A stretch of 64,000 nt of DNA from Pustulibacterium marinum (GCF_900116665.1 NZ_FPBK01000009.1:1-64000), one strand, 5' to 3'; counted from the first letter of the stretch, positions 47,742-56,838 are shown. Translations and numbers: made by a program. Notes: generated by a model from the sequence alone, not told the origin.

Positions 47742-48983
47742 TTACAATTTCATTTTTCCAGCTCTTTTACTTTCCCCAAAAACCTTCTTAAGTTTTTGAA
47801 CATCATCACTAAGCTTACGGTCAACAATCTTAGCATAGTGTTGCGTAGTTTTTAGTGATTTGTGGCCAAGCATTTTACTTACGGATTCAATAGGTACTCC
47901 ATTGGATAAAGTAACGGTAGTAGCAAAAGTATGGCGAGCCACATGAAAAGTAAGATTCTTATTAATCTCACAGATATCGGCAATCTCTTTAAGATAGCTA
48001 TTTGTTTTTTGGTTGCTAGACATCGGTAACAAAGGCAAACCTTTTTGCGCTTCATCATAATATTTAGCAATAATATGTTTGGCTGCCGGAAGTAAAGGAA
48101 TATTACTTACGGTTCCGGTTTTGGTACGCTTTACTTTAATCCATTGTTCACCATCAATTCCTAAGATGATATCATCATGGGTTAATTTGGTAACATCTAC
48201 ATACGCCAGTCCGGTAAAACAAGAAAATATAAAAGCATCCAACACCTGCTCCAAACGTTCATTGGAAAGTTCCTTTTCTATCAGTTTATTCAATTCCTCT
48301 TTGGTCAAAAACTCTTTCTCAATTTCCTGAGTTCGTAACTTGAAATTGTAAAACGGATCTTTCTCTATCCAACCATTGGCATAACAAATACGAATTACCT
48401 TTTTTAAATAGGATAAATACTTCATTGCTGAGTTGTGGGAAACGTTTGCCGTAGTTTTTAGGTAGTAAATAAAACTATTGATATACTTTACATCAATATC
48501 TTTGACCAAATAGTCCTTTCCAGAATAGGTTGCCAAATTAAAATCAGAAACATGACGCTTCGTAGTTTTGTAACGCTGCAACGTTCGCATGGTATAGTCC
48601 TTCCCTACCAATTTTTCCATCTTAGCATTATGCTCGTCAAACACCTCAAGAATGTGTTTTCTGGAATCGTCTTTCCCTAAATAACGGTTGCGAAGTTTTA
48701 AGGCTGTAATATCTTGTTGCTTATCCATCATATCTTGATAAGCTCGATATACATTCTTCTTAATCATGTCCAGGTTTCGGTTTACCTCCTTGGTAGTAGG
48801 TGAAGTACCCATTAATTTATTAGCCTTGGCATTCCACTTCTCCAAACGCACCTTTAAAAAGGTGCTTAATTCGGAGCGCTCTCCATTATAAGTAATGCGT
48901 AAATAAATAGTACCAACGTCTAAATCTTGCGCTTTACTTTTTCTTATATAGAATAATATGGATAAAGGCCTATAGTCAATTTG
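47742..48983 (-). CDS. int: Tyrosine integrase lacking a normal start codon
   Basis: The frame is open for 413 codons. It holds the arm-binding domain (ILFYIRKSKAQ, TIYLRITYNGERSELST), SAM-like domain and catalytic domain with HVARHTFATT, GHKS and HYAKI tyrosine. The first catalytic Arg is replaced (FTGLAYVDV), as in many Bacteroidetes integrases such as IntDOT. No ATG/GTG/TTG lies between the in-frame TAA (48986-48984) and GTG at 48851, which would remove the arm domain. About ten N-terminal residues appear lost at the element edge, or a rare start or a junction-supplied start is used. Confidence 0.85.
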   Translation of the reverse strand, partial: QIDYRPLSILFYIRKSKAQDLDVGTIYLRITYNGERSELSTFLKVRLEKWNAKANKLMGTSPTTKEVNRNLDMIKKNVYRAYQDMMDKQQDITALKLRNRYLGKDDSRKHILEVFDEHNAKMEKLVGKDYTMRTLQRYKTTKRHVSDFNLATYSGKDYLVKDIDVKYINSFIYYLKTTANVSHNSAMKYLSYLKKVIRICYANGWIEKDPFYNFKLRTQEIEKEFLTKEELNKLIEKELSNERLEQVLDAFIFSCFTGLAYVDVTKLTHDDIILGIDGEQWIKVKRTKTGTVSNIPLLPAAKHIIAKYYDEAQKGLPLLPMSSNQKTNSYLKEIADICEINKNLTFHVARHTFATTVTLSNGVPIESVSKMLGHKSLKTTQHYAKIVDRKLSDDVQKLKKVFGESKRAGKMKL

Positions 48984-49037
48984 TTAAAAAAATTAGACCA
49001 AGTGCCAATGTACGTGTTCAATTTAAGACTTGATTGT

Positions 49038-49544
49038 TTACTTTTCAAAATCATAAAAATTAAGCCCCACTTCTTCATTCTTCACCTTTATAACTTTCTG
49101 ATTGAGAGGGTAGATGAAAAACTCGCCTGCGCCGCGTATTTTTGCATCCTGTAAATGTCCGGCCAATGCGGTATAATCTCTCCTTCCGAGTGTTGCGTGA
49201 ATGTGGAGCAGCGGTTTACCTTCCACTTCGGAGATATTACCGGAAAGGTTGGAGATCTCCATTTGTTCTGTAAATGTCTTATCGACATATTTTTTTGTAG
49301 TGGGATCAAAGAAACGTAAAGTCGCTTCATTTGCAGCGCCGATTCCTGTAATTTGGCCAGCCTGAATATTCTGGTTTTTCACAAAATCGGTAAGCGCATC
49401 AAGGATGCTGGTTTTATCTTTTACGCTTACAATATAGTTGTCGCCTGCTTTTCTCGCAGTCCAAAGGGTTGATTTCAAATTTTGTGCATTCATAACGTTG
49501 GTGACAAAAATTAATGCCAGTGTGATTAAAATATATTTTTTCAT
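49038..49544 (-). CDS. Exported PPC/DUF296-domain protein, copy 2
   Basis: This 168-residue protein has a signal peptide (ending NVMNAQ) and a PPC (PCC/DUF296) domain: LDALTDFVKNQNIQAGQITGIGAANEATLRFFD and the metal-binding-like HIHATLGR. PPC domains form trimers and are known as part of plant AT-hook proteins; bacterial single-domain forms are uncharacterised and export is unusual. It is the last gene of the cluster, 64 bp after the cupin gene, and nearly identical in layout to the protein at 60699-61199. Confidence 0.8.
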   Translation of the reverse strand: MKKYILITLALIFVTNVMNAQNLKSTLWTARKAGDNYIVSVKDKTSILDALTDFVKNQNIQAGQITGIGAANEATLRFFDPTTKKYVDKTFTEQMEISNLSGNISEVEGKPLLHIHATLGRRDYTALAGHLQDAKIRGAGEFFIYPLNQKVIKVKNEEVGLNFYDFEK

Positions 49545-49608
49545 AATAATTTTTTTGAGGGTTAAAGTAATGTTGTTAGCATTGGAGAATAAATCATAAT
49601 AAAAAAAC

Positions 49609-50199
49609 TTATTTCCAATACTTTTTTATACCGTCGTTTTTCCCTAAAAGCGGATCGTCAGAAGGAAAAGGAACTTTTTGTATGTTTTTAACCGATTGGG
49701 CGTGCTTTGATTTTTCTTCTTTTACCAGATCATAATCCATTCCGTTCGGATAAGCGCCTACAACGGTAAAATCTTGGAAATGCGAAATACATTTGTGGCC
49801 TACGCCTGCCGGAATAATGAGGATGTCGCCTGCTTCCACATTCAGTTTTTCACCGTTTGGACCGCCCATATGTAGCAGCGCATTTCCCTGGAAAACACCC
49901 AAGACTTCGTGCGAAACGCTGTGGTAATGGTGAAACGGATAAACGCCCCAACGCCAGGAATTGTACCAGTTATGGTCCCTGAATTTTTTCTCCAGAAAAT
50001 CAGCACCGGCGTTTCCCCGCTCGCTGAACGCGTTTTTATATACTAAAAGCGGGAATTTGCTGTTGGGGATAATGCCGTCATCTTTAAAGTAAAAAGTTTT
50101 AACTTCCATATTTTCCAAATTCAGTATTCCTGTAATGCTGAAGAAAGGCGTCGCCGCGATTCCAAATGACGATAATTGTATAAATCTTCTTCTTTTCAC
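49609..50199 (-). CDS. Exported cupin protein, copy 2
   Basis: This 196-residue protein starts MKRRRFIQLSS, a Tat-like signal with weak fit, then a cupin with metal ligands in PFHHYHSVSHEVLG and PAGVGHKC. The substrate is unknown; cupins in such settings are often sugar or ring-compound isomerases or dioxygenases. It overlaps the preceding ABM gene by 4 bp. Paralogue of 61196-61783. Confidence 0.8.
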   Translation of the reverse strand: MKRRRFIQLSSFGIAATPFFSITGILNLENMEVKTFYFKDDGIIPNSKFPLLVYKNAFSERGNAGADFLEKKFRDHNWYNSWRWGVYPFHHYHSVSHEVLGVFQGNALLHMGGPNGEKLNVEAGDILIIPAGVGHKCISHFQDFTVVGAYPNGMDYDLVKEEKSKHAQSVKNIQKVPFPSDDPLLGKNDGIKKYWK

Positions 50200-50498
50200 G
50201 TTTGCATTCTTGAATCAACTTTATCCAAAAAAATCACTTCCATTGGCTCTGCGAGCAGTTCTTTCTGCTGGTCGCTCCAGATTTTCAAGTGGTCAGATTT
50301 TAGGTGTTTATCCAGTATCTCCCGGCTTTCCCATCTTTCGTAGAAAAAGAAAATTTCCGGTTTGTCCTGATCCTGGTGCAGGTCATACTGGATGCACCCA
50401 TCTTCACTATGCGTAGGCTCCAGCAGTGCGGTCATTGCTTTCTTTGTCTCATCTATTTTGTCGGTTTTCGCGACGCTTTTGGCGATTACGTATATCAT
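50196..50498 (-). CDS. ABM-family (YgiN-like) small protein, copy 2
   Basis: This 100-residue dimeric alpha+beta-barrel protein carries the antibiotic-biosynthesis-monooxygenase-like signature EDGCIQYDLHQD...FFFYERWES...HLKSDHL. YgiN-type members act on quinols; the substrate here is unknown. ATG 50498 is chosen over 50525 to match the cytosolic paralogue at 61807-62091. It overlaps the cupin start. Confidence 0.8.
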   Translation of the reverse strand: MIYVIAKSVAKTDKIDETKKAMTALLEPTHSEDGCIQYDLHQDQDKPEIFFFYERWESREILDKHLKSDHLKIWSDQQKELLAEPMEVIFLDKVDSRMQT

Positions 50499-50539
50499 TT
50501 TTTGAATTTGATTATGGTCAAACAATTTTCTTATAATCT

Positions 50540-50905
50540 TTAAGTTATTTCTACTAGTTCAAACCGGTTTCCCCACAGGTCGCGGAAAAAAATCCTTTCC
50601 CGCCCTTCGATTTTCGTTGACCGGGAAATGTCTATTTTTTGAGATTCCAGGTAAGTTTTTGCGGCTTCCAAATTTTCTACAACCAAGGCGAGATGTCGGT
50701 TGCTTTCGGAATTATTAATGTTTTCTTCTTCGCGGATGTGCAATTGCTTGTCGCCCAGTTGGAACCATTCTGCCGTAGGTGTATGATCCTTGGCGATATA
50801 ATCAAACCCGAGAATTTTTGTGTAAAAATTGACCGCTTCAGCTCTGCTGCCAATTGGAATGCTAATCAAAACGTGATCTATGGTTTTTACTGTGAGTTTC
50901 GACAT
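50540..50905 (-). CDS. VOC-family protein, short type (paralogue of 57980)
   Basis: This 121-residue glyoxalase/bleomycin-resistance fold protein has candidate ligands in TIDHVLISIP, RHLALVV and FELVEI. VOC enzymes use a divalent metal for isomerase, dioxygenase or epimerase chemistry. A frame extension to 50959 is unlikely because ATG 50905 starts directly before the domain. The second copy is at 57980-58345. Confidence 0.78.
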   Translation of the reverse strand: MSKLTVKTIDHVLISIPIGSRAEAVNFYTKILGFDYIAKDHTPTAEWFQLGDKQLHIREEENINNSESNRHLALVVENLEAAKTYLESQKIDISRSTKIEGRERIFFRDLWGNRFELVEIT

Positions 50906-50912
50906 TGTTAAT

Positions 50913-51437
50913 TTATTTTTCCGGTGTCCATCTTTGCAGTTCCGGATCAGCAAGCCCATCGGGATAAGTAATCAATTCTAACAGGCTTCCCCAAGGGGTT
51001 TTTCCGTAAACCCCTTTGTTGCGGGGAGCATCTTCCACTCCCGCCAACGGATGTATTTCCGACAGCAGTTCGCCGCCTGCTATTTCAAATTGTTTGGCGG
51101 CTGTTTCAATATCATCCGTGTACAGACAGAAGTGCTGCAATCCATAATCATTCAGCTTTGCCGGATCATTTTGGTTTGTATTTTCAAACTCAAACAGTTC
51201 TATTGTCGCCGATTCTCCAATCTGTACCAGCCTCATATGCACAATCTTTGCGCCTTTCGGGATGCCCAGTTGCTGCTCGGTTAGTTTGCCTTCCATTGGC
51301 TTGTCATTTTCAGGTTGCACATCGTACAAAACTTCTGCGTCAAAAGCTTTTATCAGAAAATCCGAAGCGTCATTTACATTTGGAACGGTAATACCGATGT
51401 GGTCTATCCCTCTTGAAATTTTAGTTTTTTCCATCAT
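50913..51437 (-). CDS. VOC-family protein, long type (cytosolic)
   Basis: This 174-residue protein has a full HEHE ligand pattern: GIDHIGITVP, IELFEFE, LQHFCLYT and LLELITYPDG. It is clearly related to the lipoprotein version at 60061-60693 and the next gene, 51446-51994. It has no signal, so it acts in the cytoplasm. Spacing to its neighbours is 7-8 bp. Confidence 0.82.
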   Translation of the reverse strand: MMEKTKISRGIDHIGITVPNVNDASDFLIKAFDAEVLYDVQPENDKPMEGKLTEQQLGIPKGAKIVHMRLVQIGESATIELFEFENTNQNDPAKLNDYGLQHFCLYTDDIETAAKQFEIAGGELLSEIHPLAGVEDAPRNKGVYGKTPWGSLLELITYPDGLADPELQRWTPEK

Positions 51438-51445
51438 ATTTATTT

Positions 51446-51994
51446 TTACTCATCTTTTCCTGACTCGGGTTTCCATCTCCTGAGTGGCGTTGTCTTTTCA
51501 ATTTCCAGTTCAGATGGATAGGTGATCAGTTCCACAAAGCTACCCCAGGGAGCCACTGTGTACATAAACTGATTGCCTTCTCCGCCTTCACGTCCGAGCA
51601 TTTCATTCGGGCCTTTCAAAATACGTCCACCAGCAGCCAATACCTTTTGTTTTGTTTCCTCGATATTGTCAGTATAGACGGCAAAATGCTGCAATCCTAT
51701 ATCCGTTGGTATAATATCTTTCTTGCGATTGCCGGGAACCTTCATCTCAAAAAGTTCGATACAGGCACCATCACCAATCCGCATCATACGCATATGGACA
51801 ATGGCTGAACCCTTTGCAAGACCAAGTTTGGCTTCGGCATCAACGCCTGTTTGTGGTTCATCAGCAGGCACAACATTATCATAGATTGTTACTGCACCGA
51901 AAGCTTTTTCTAAATATGTGGCTGCAGCTTCCAGATCAGGTACTGTAATACCGATATGGTCAATTGCCCGCACTTCTGATTTTTGATAATTCAT
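51446..51994 (-). CDS. VOC-family protein, long type (cytosolic), second copy
   Basis: This 182-residue protein has ligands in AIDHIGITVP, IELFEMK, LQHFAVYT and FVELITYP. Together with the previous gene it is a tandem duplication, diverged enough to suggest separate substrates or steps. It follows the propeller gene by 13 bp. Confidence 0.82.
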   Translation of the reverse strand: MNYQKSEVRAIDHIGITVPDLEAAATYLEKAFGAVTIYDNVVPADEPQTGVDAEAKLGLAKGSAIVHMRMMRIGDGACIELFEMKVPGNRKKDIIPTDIGLQHFAVYTDNIEETKQKVLAAGGRILKGPNEMLGREGGEGNQFMYTVAPWGSFVELITYPSELEIEKTTPLRRWKPESGKDE

Positions 51995-52007
51995 AATAAT
52001 ACTATTT

Positions 52008-53132
52008 TTAGTTGTTCAATGGGATTTTTAATACTTGATAGGGCTGTGTCCTCAGATCTTTGCCATCGTTCATATTCGGAAGACGGTGCCATTGCCCGAT
52101 GGTTACGTAAAGAAAACCATTTTTCACTGCCATTCCATCCGGCCAAATCAGACGTGGGTCGTAGGCAACAAGCGATACATTCCCTTGCGTGTCTTTTTTG
52201 ATGATGCTGTAGCGGGAAGCGTCACCGAAATAAATACTACCTTCTTCGTCAATGGCAATACCGCCATTGGAAACAATTTTTCCTTCCCATTTGATTTCCT
52301 TTCTCAAATCAAAATCCGTAAGCGTAAAGTCACTGATTTTATCGGTAGAGATGCTATAATAATCCGGATTGGTCGGCGTAGTCCAAATGAGCTTTTTAAA
52401 ATCTTTGCTTAATTCTATCCCGTTCACGCCGCCTTGTGGCATCGTTGGTTTATCAAAGTTCAAAACGTGTGGTTTGCCTTCCACGTAACTTATAAAACCT
52501 TTTACAGGCGACACCTCGGGAATATCCTTAAACACTTCTCGCAGTTCCCCACTTGCCACGTCCAGTACTATAAGCGATTGGTCAGGTTTTGAAAAGCCAT
52601 TGTTGGTAATATAGATCATTCCTTCCTTGCCGTGTGTAGGGTCGTAGCGCAGGTCGTTCAATTGAATGGATTCCCTGAAAAATGGCTTGGGGATAGGAAT
52701 GTTTTTAATGACTTTTTTTGTGTTTATGTCTACCGCAACAACCTTTGTGGAGCCATCAGGAATACCATCTATACCGGCTCTTTTGCCCTGGTCAAGTATC
52801 CAGAGTGTGTTTTTGTACAAGGTGATGCCCAATACGGAAACCAAATGGTTTTTATAATCCGAATTTACATTTTTATTGATTTCTGAGTTCGGGAAGGCTA
52901 CCATCTTTTGTCCTGCCATTTCTACAACCGATGGCAGCTGATGATTTTCGCCTCCACGGGGAAGTGCCAGGAAAACCCTTCCGTCATCGCTCACTGCGAC
53001 ACCGGCTGCTTCCTTTTCGAGTTGGTACTCCAAACTGATATTTTTTGGTATTTGATTTGGCATTTGTGAAAATGTTTTTTTGCTGACGGAAAGCGCCAGG
53101 ACGATTGCCGCCATTTTTATTGAGTTTTTCAT
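52008..53132 (-). CDS. Secreted yellow/MRJP-family beta-propeller, copy 2
   Basis: This 374-residue protein has a signal peptide (ending KTFSQ) and a six-bladed propeller of the major-royal-jelly/yellow type: LWILDQGKRAGIDGIPDG, KVVAVDINTKKVIKNIPIP and NDLRYDP. Insect relatives include dopachrome-conversion enzymes; bacterial members are largely uncharacterised, and sugar-lactonase-like chemistry is also possible. Its start overlaps the DUF3861 gene by 4 bp. Paralogue of 56856-57974. Confidence 0.8.
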   Translation of the reverse strand: MKNSIKMAAIVLALSVSKKTFSQMPNQIPKNISLEYQLEKEAAGVAVSDDGRVFLALPRGGENHQLPSVVEMAGQKMVAFPNSEINKNVNSDYKNHLVSVLGITLYKNTLWILDQGKRAGIDGIPDGSTKVVAVDINTKKVIKNIPIPKPFFRESIQLNDLRYDPTHGKEGMIYITNNGFSKPDQSLIVLDVASGELREVFKDIPEVSPVKGFISYVEGKPHVLNFDKPTMPQGGVNGIELSKDFKKLIWTTPTNPDYYSISTDKISDFTLTDFDLRKEIKWEGKIVSNGGIAIDEEGSIYFGDASRYSIIKKDTQGNVSLVAYDPRLIWPDGMAVKNGFLYVTIGQWHRLPNMNDGKDLRTQPYQVLKIPLNN

Positions 53133-53469
53133 AATTCAATTATTTTATACTCCATTGAACTGCTTCTCAGGTCTTCTATCAATTCTAATATCTGCGGTCG
53201 CAAAGCTTCAAAAAGCGGATGGTTCTTTTGTCTAATAATTACTTTTGTAAACAGTTTAAGGCCAACTGCAAATTCAAGGTCTGTCACTTCTTTACCGAAC
53301 AAATTCTTATCCCGTATGGCATTGAAGATGTGTAAGAGGGCATTGTAGTTTGCCAAATCAAAGCCTATTAAAGGTTTTGTTCTGCACCATTTTTACGTTC
53401 CCAATTTTTTGGCTGAATTTGATATTTATTGTTTCTTTTTTCCGTTTTAAACTTTGGGGATTGCCACAT
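53129..53469 (-). pseudogene. DUF3861-like gene with a 1-nt frameshift
   Basis: A frame from ATG 53469 (overlapping the reductase end) gives MWQSPKFKTEKRNNKYQIQP...GAEQNL then stops. The next frame continues GFDLANYNALLHIFNAIRDK...VGLKLFTKVII...HPLFEALRP to 53129, matching what I recall of DUF3861. Adding one A to the A4 run (TTTT at 53375-53378 on the plus strand) restores one protein of about 113 residues. Without it, only a TTG start at 53356 is available. Function of the family is unknown. Confidence 0.6.
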
Positions 53470-54592
53470 TTTCCAAAATCAATTGCTGTTTTTTCAAATC
53501 GTCCCAAAATTCATTAGGAATTTTTACACCGAACGAAGCTGCATTTTCCGTTGCCTGCTGAATAGTGTGCGAACCAGGAATAACGCCCGAAACAATGTCA
53601 GGAGCTGCACAAAACTGCAACGCTGCGGTACGCAAATCGACATTGTGTTTAGCTGCAACTTTCTGTAGCGCTGCCAGCTTTGCTTTAACGCCAGACGGAA
53701 AATCAGGACTGTATAGATAGCGGTCTTTTCCCGAAAGAAAGCCGGCACAAAGCGGTGAGCCGATCACAAAAGAAATGTCCCGCTTGGCAGCCTTCGGAAA
53801 AACCTTATTAAACAATTCATCGTGTTTGATGAGATTGTACTGGCAGGCCGAAAGGAAAATATCAGGGTCGGCAACATCAATGGTTTTTAAAATCGGTTCA
53901 ATGGTATTCACGCCTAAACCCCAGGCTTTAATCAAGCCTTCTTCACGCATTTTGGTCAGTTCGGGCATTGCACCTTTTGCAGCGATGTCAAAATACTTTA
54001 ACCAGTCCTGCTTCATATCGCCATTGTCGGGTGAGAGGTCGTGGATGAATATAATGTCGAGCGTAGAAACGCCCAAACGTTGTAAACTGTCTTCGACACT
54101 TTTCCTTACGCCGGCAGCAGAATAATCGTATCTATAGGAAAAATTAAGCTTTCCATACCATAGGCTTCTTTCCATCTTGAAATCTTCCTTCGGCGAAAGT
54201 ATCCTGCCAACTTTCGATGAAAGTGTAAATTCTTCCCTTGTTTTGTCTTTCAAGCTGATCCCCATCCTTCTTTCGCTTGTTCCCAATCCGTACCAGGGTG
54301 AGGTATCGAAATAACGGACACCTGAATTCCAGGCTTCTTCAACCGCTTGTATGCATTCTACGTCGGGGTTCACGTGAAAGCCATTGCCCAGTGCAACGCC
54401 GCCCATCCCGATTTTTGTTTTCGGGCGGAATCGTGACGATTCAGACTGTAGAAAATGGTTTTCGATTTCGTCTATCTTTATATCTTCCATAGTTTTTTTA
54501 TTATTGGGTGAAATTGCAGAAGCAGATAAGCCTGTTGTTGCAAGCCCCGCTGTTGCGAGGGTTGATTGCAGTAAAAACGTTCTTCTATCCAT
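53447..54592 (-). CDS. Tat-exported aldo/keto reductase
   Basis: This 381-residue protein begins MDRRTFLLQSTLATAGLA, a twin-arginine-type signal. The AKR barrel has the catalytic tetrad contexts FDTSPWYG (Asp, Tyr), LSSKVGR (Lys) and FIHDLS (His), closest in feel to D-threo-aldose/L-fucose dehydrogenases. An exported NAD(P)-dependent enzyme is unusual and implies folding with cofactor before export. ATG 54592 is preferred to GTG 54601. Confidence 0.8.
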   Translation of the reverse strand: MDRRTFLLQSTLATAGLATTGLSASAISPNNKKTMEDIKIDEIENHFLQSESSRFRPKTKIGMGGVALGNGFHVNPDVECIQAVEEAWNSGVRYFDTSPWYGLGTSERRMGISLKDKTREEFTLSSKVGRILSPKEDFKMERSLWYGKLNFSYRYDYSAAGVRKSVEDSLQRLGVSTLDIIFIHDLSPDNGDMKQDWLKYFDIAAKGAMPELTKMREEGLIKAWGLGVNTIEPILKTIDVADPDIFLSACQYNLIKHDELFNKVFPKAAKRDISFVIGSPLCAGFLSGKDRYLYSPDFPSGVKAKLAALQKVAAKHNVDLRTAALQFCAAPDIVSGVIPGSHTIQQATENAASFGVKIPNEFWDDLKKQQLILENVAIPKV

Positions 54593-54607
54593 ACCGTTCA
54601 CTTTTAG

Positions 54608-55969
54608 TTATTTTGCTAAAGGCTCTTTACTTACTTCTTTCCCTGCTTTATAAACTGAATTGATATTTTCAGTATTCTTAATATCGTTCAACGGATTCGC
54701 ATTCAAAATGAGGAAATCTGCTGTTTTGCCGTTTTCGATGGTTCCAAAATCTTTATCGATACCAATAGCTTTTGCCGCATTTTTGGTCGCAATGGTTATC
54801 GCCTGGCTTGGCGTCAAACCTGCTTCTACCATTAATTGCAGTTCCAGGTGTTCGCTAAAACCTTGTGCCCTCAGGAACATCGCTCCGCTATCAGTCCCAA
54901 ATGCCACAGGGATACCGGCATCAAATACCCTTTTCAGGTTTTGCAGTGCCGTCTTAAAAGCTTTGGTATTTACTGTAAAGAGCGGACTGTTTTTAAGTTC
55001 GTTCTGATAAGTTTCGGACGTAATCTTTTCGTAAACTCCCGGCTCCAATGAGTTTCTGAAAAATTCGTTATTCAGCCATTCCGGTTTTTTGGCGTAGATG
55101 TAAGCAAATTCATCCAGCGAAAGCGTAGGTATATATGTAACGTGTTTAACTTTCATTTCCTGTAAGGTGGCATCGTCAATAACCTTATCACGAACGCTGT
55201 GACCGATGATGTCTGCACCATCTTTTACCAATTGCTGCAGATCGCTCAGGTAGTACACGTGTGCGGCAACCCTGAGGTTTCTTTTGTGTGCTTCGTCAAT
55301 GATTTTTTTATAAATGGCCGGATCCATTTTTTTTGGATATTTCCCATTGAAATCATCTACCCAAAGTTTCACTACCGTTGGTTTTACTTTTACGAGGCTG
55401 TCCATTTCTGCAGCAATCTGGTCGGGTGAAGTCGGTCGGTAAACATAGTCCATTCCCACTTCTTTTGGCGGTGCACCGTTGGGAACGCCAAAGCCGTAAC
55501 CGGCGCTGTAAAACCGTGCCCCTTCCAATGTTCCTGCAACCGATTTATCACGCAACCCGCTTTCAAAAATCAGCGGGCGGTCGCTCCCCATAGCCAGCAC
55601 GTTCAAAACACCATAATCCTGGTATTTTTTCAGCTGGTGCATAATATTTTGGTCGGTATAATGATCGCCCGAATTGGTCGTTCCCTGTAAAAGTCCGATG
55701 TGTACGTGCGCAGAAATCAATGCCGGCATCAGGAACTTACCCGTCAAATCAACCGTATTAGCAGCTTTTTCGTTCAGGTTTTCGCCAATTTTGGTAATTC
55801 TTCCATCTTCCACAAGAATGTCGCTCACCTTTGCATCGTCACCATTACCGGAAAGAACAGTGGCGTTCTTAAATAACGTCGAATTTTCACCTGCTTTCTT
55901 TTCGCTGCCGCAGCCGAAAAACGCAAGCAATGTCAGGCACAATGCCGATAGATTGATTAATTTTTTCAT
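54608..55969 (-). CDS. Lipoprotein amidohydrolase, copy 2
   Basis: This 453-residue protein has a lipoprotein signal (LLAFFGCGS) and an imidazolonepropionase-like amidohydrolase barrel: metal ligands in SAHVHIG, RVAAHVYY, IGHSVRD and AFGTDSGA, with ENGKTADFLILNANP at the end. It would hydrolyse a cyclic amide, lactam, lactone or related ring in the periplasm. It is a close paralogue of 62109-63473 and follows the cytosolic reductase by 11 bp. Confidence 0.85.
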   Translation of the reverse strand: MKKLINLSALCLTLLAFFGCGSEKKAGENSTLFKNATVLSGNGDDAKVSDILVEDGRITKIGENLNEKAANTVDLTGKFLMPALISAHVHIGLLQGTTNSGDHYTDQNIMHQLKKYQDYGVLNVLAMGSDRPLIFESGLRDKSVAGTLEGARFYSAGYGFGVPNGAPPKEVGMDYVYRPTSPDQIAAEMDSLVKVKPTVVKLWVDDFNGKYPKKMDPAIYKKIIDEAHKRNLRVAAHVYYLSDLQQLVKDGADIIGHSVRDKVIDDATLQEMKVKHVTYIPTLSLDEFAYIYAKKPEWLNNEFFRNSLEPGVYEKITSETYQNELKNSPLFTVNTKAFKTALQNLKRVFDAGIPVAFGTDSGAMFLRAQGFSEHLELQLMVEAGLTPSQAITIATKNAAKAIGIDKDFGTIENGKTADFLILNANPLNDIKNTENINSVYKAGKEVSKEPLAK

Positions 55970-55980
55970 ATTTCTATTAT

Positions 55981-56838
55981 TTAATGATCAACTTTCACTA
56001 CATCCGGCCATTCGTTAGGCAGTTCGCCGCTGAAGCCCATTACAGGCAGCTCACAGATAATGGAAACGTCTTCTGGTAAAAGTTTAAAATCGAAAACTTC
56101 CAGATTTTCAAGTATTCTTTCACTGGTGGTCGATTTTGGAATGGGTACAGCACCGAGTTCAATAATCCATCTTAAAGTCACCTGTGAAACTGTTTTGCCG
56201 TATTTTTCTGCAATTGACCGCAAAATTTCATTATGAAAAATTTTTCCCTTTGCCAAAGGCGACCACGCTTCTACCAATATGGAAAGGTCGTTGCAGAGTT
56301 TCGTAACTTCCGGCTGCCAGTAACCGGGATGAAATTCAATCTGATTGACCGCCGGAACCACTTTTGCCTTCTCCAGAAGCGCGTCCAGGTGTTTTTTCCT
56401 GAAGTTGCTCACGCCGATCGATTTTATTTTGCCTTCGCTTTGCAGCTCTTCCATTGCCCGCCACGTTTCGGAATTGGCTTTTTGCCAATTGTCGTAATTT
56501 TTTGTATTGGCAGGCCAATGGATCAGGTACAGATCTACATAGTCCAGCTTCAGCTTTTCCAAAGATTCTGCAAAAGCTTTTTTTGCACTTTCATAGCCAA
56601 GGTTTTCACGATGCAACTTTGTGGTCAGAAAAATTTCATTTCTGGGTATTTCGCTTTCTACAATGCCTTTGCCTACCGCCACTTCATTTCCATAGATAGC
56701 AGCTGTATCCAACAAACGATAACCGTTTTGAAGTGCAAATTTTACACTGTCAATACCTTCTTGCTCGGCAGCTTTGTAGGTGCCGAAACCCAATTGTGGT
56801 ATTTTATTACCATCGTTCAGTGTGATTTTATCTATCAT
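55981..56838 (-). CDS. Cytosolic aldo/keto reductase
   Basis: This 285-residue protein of the AKR5 (2,5-diketo-gluconate reductase) type has IPQLGFGTYKA, LLDTAAIYGNE (Asp, Tyr), TTKLHRE (Lys), LIHWPAN (His) and the NADPH-binding PKSTTSERI loop. It would reduce an aldehyde or ketone intermediate in the cytoplasm. No signal peptide, in contrast to the exported reductase at 53447-54592. Confidence 0.88.
   Translation of the reverse strand: MIDKITLNDGNKIPQLGFGTYKAAEQEGIDSVKFALQNGYRLLDTAAIYGNEVAVGKGIVESEIPRNEIFLTTKLHRENLGYESAKKAFAESLEKLKLDYVDLYLIHWPANTKNYDNWQKANSETWRAMEELQSEGKIKSIGVSNFRKKHLDALLEKAKVVPAVNQIEFHPGYWQPEVTKLCNDLSILVEAWSPLAKGKIFHNEILRSIAEKYGKTVSQVTLRWIIELGAVPIPKSTTSERILENLEVFDFKLLPEDVSIICELPVMGFSGELPNEWPDVVKVDH

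Larger units (their letters stand above)
33124..48984. mobile_element. Mobilizable integrated element with defence-like cargo
   Basis: The tyrosine integrase at the right, HTH/excisionase-like, primase/helicase, Toprim and MobC/MobB-type genes form the backbone of a Bacteroidetes mobilizable element. No VirB/Tra genes are present, so transfer would need a helper. Both ends are inferred: left from the cut-off palindrome and the start of unusual repeats, right from the interrupted integrase N-terminus and the base-composition shift. No matching terminal direct repeat was found by eye. The element could also extend right to include the catabolic cluster. Confidence 0.6.

Noticed and set aside
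40986-48983. Complete conjugative transposon
   Set aside because: Integrase, primase and mob genes are present, but no coupling ATPase, VirB4-like or Tra genes, so it is mobilizable at most.
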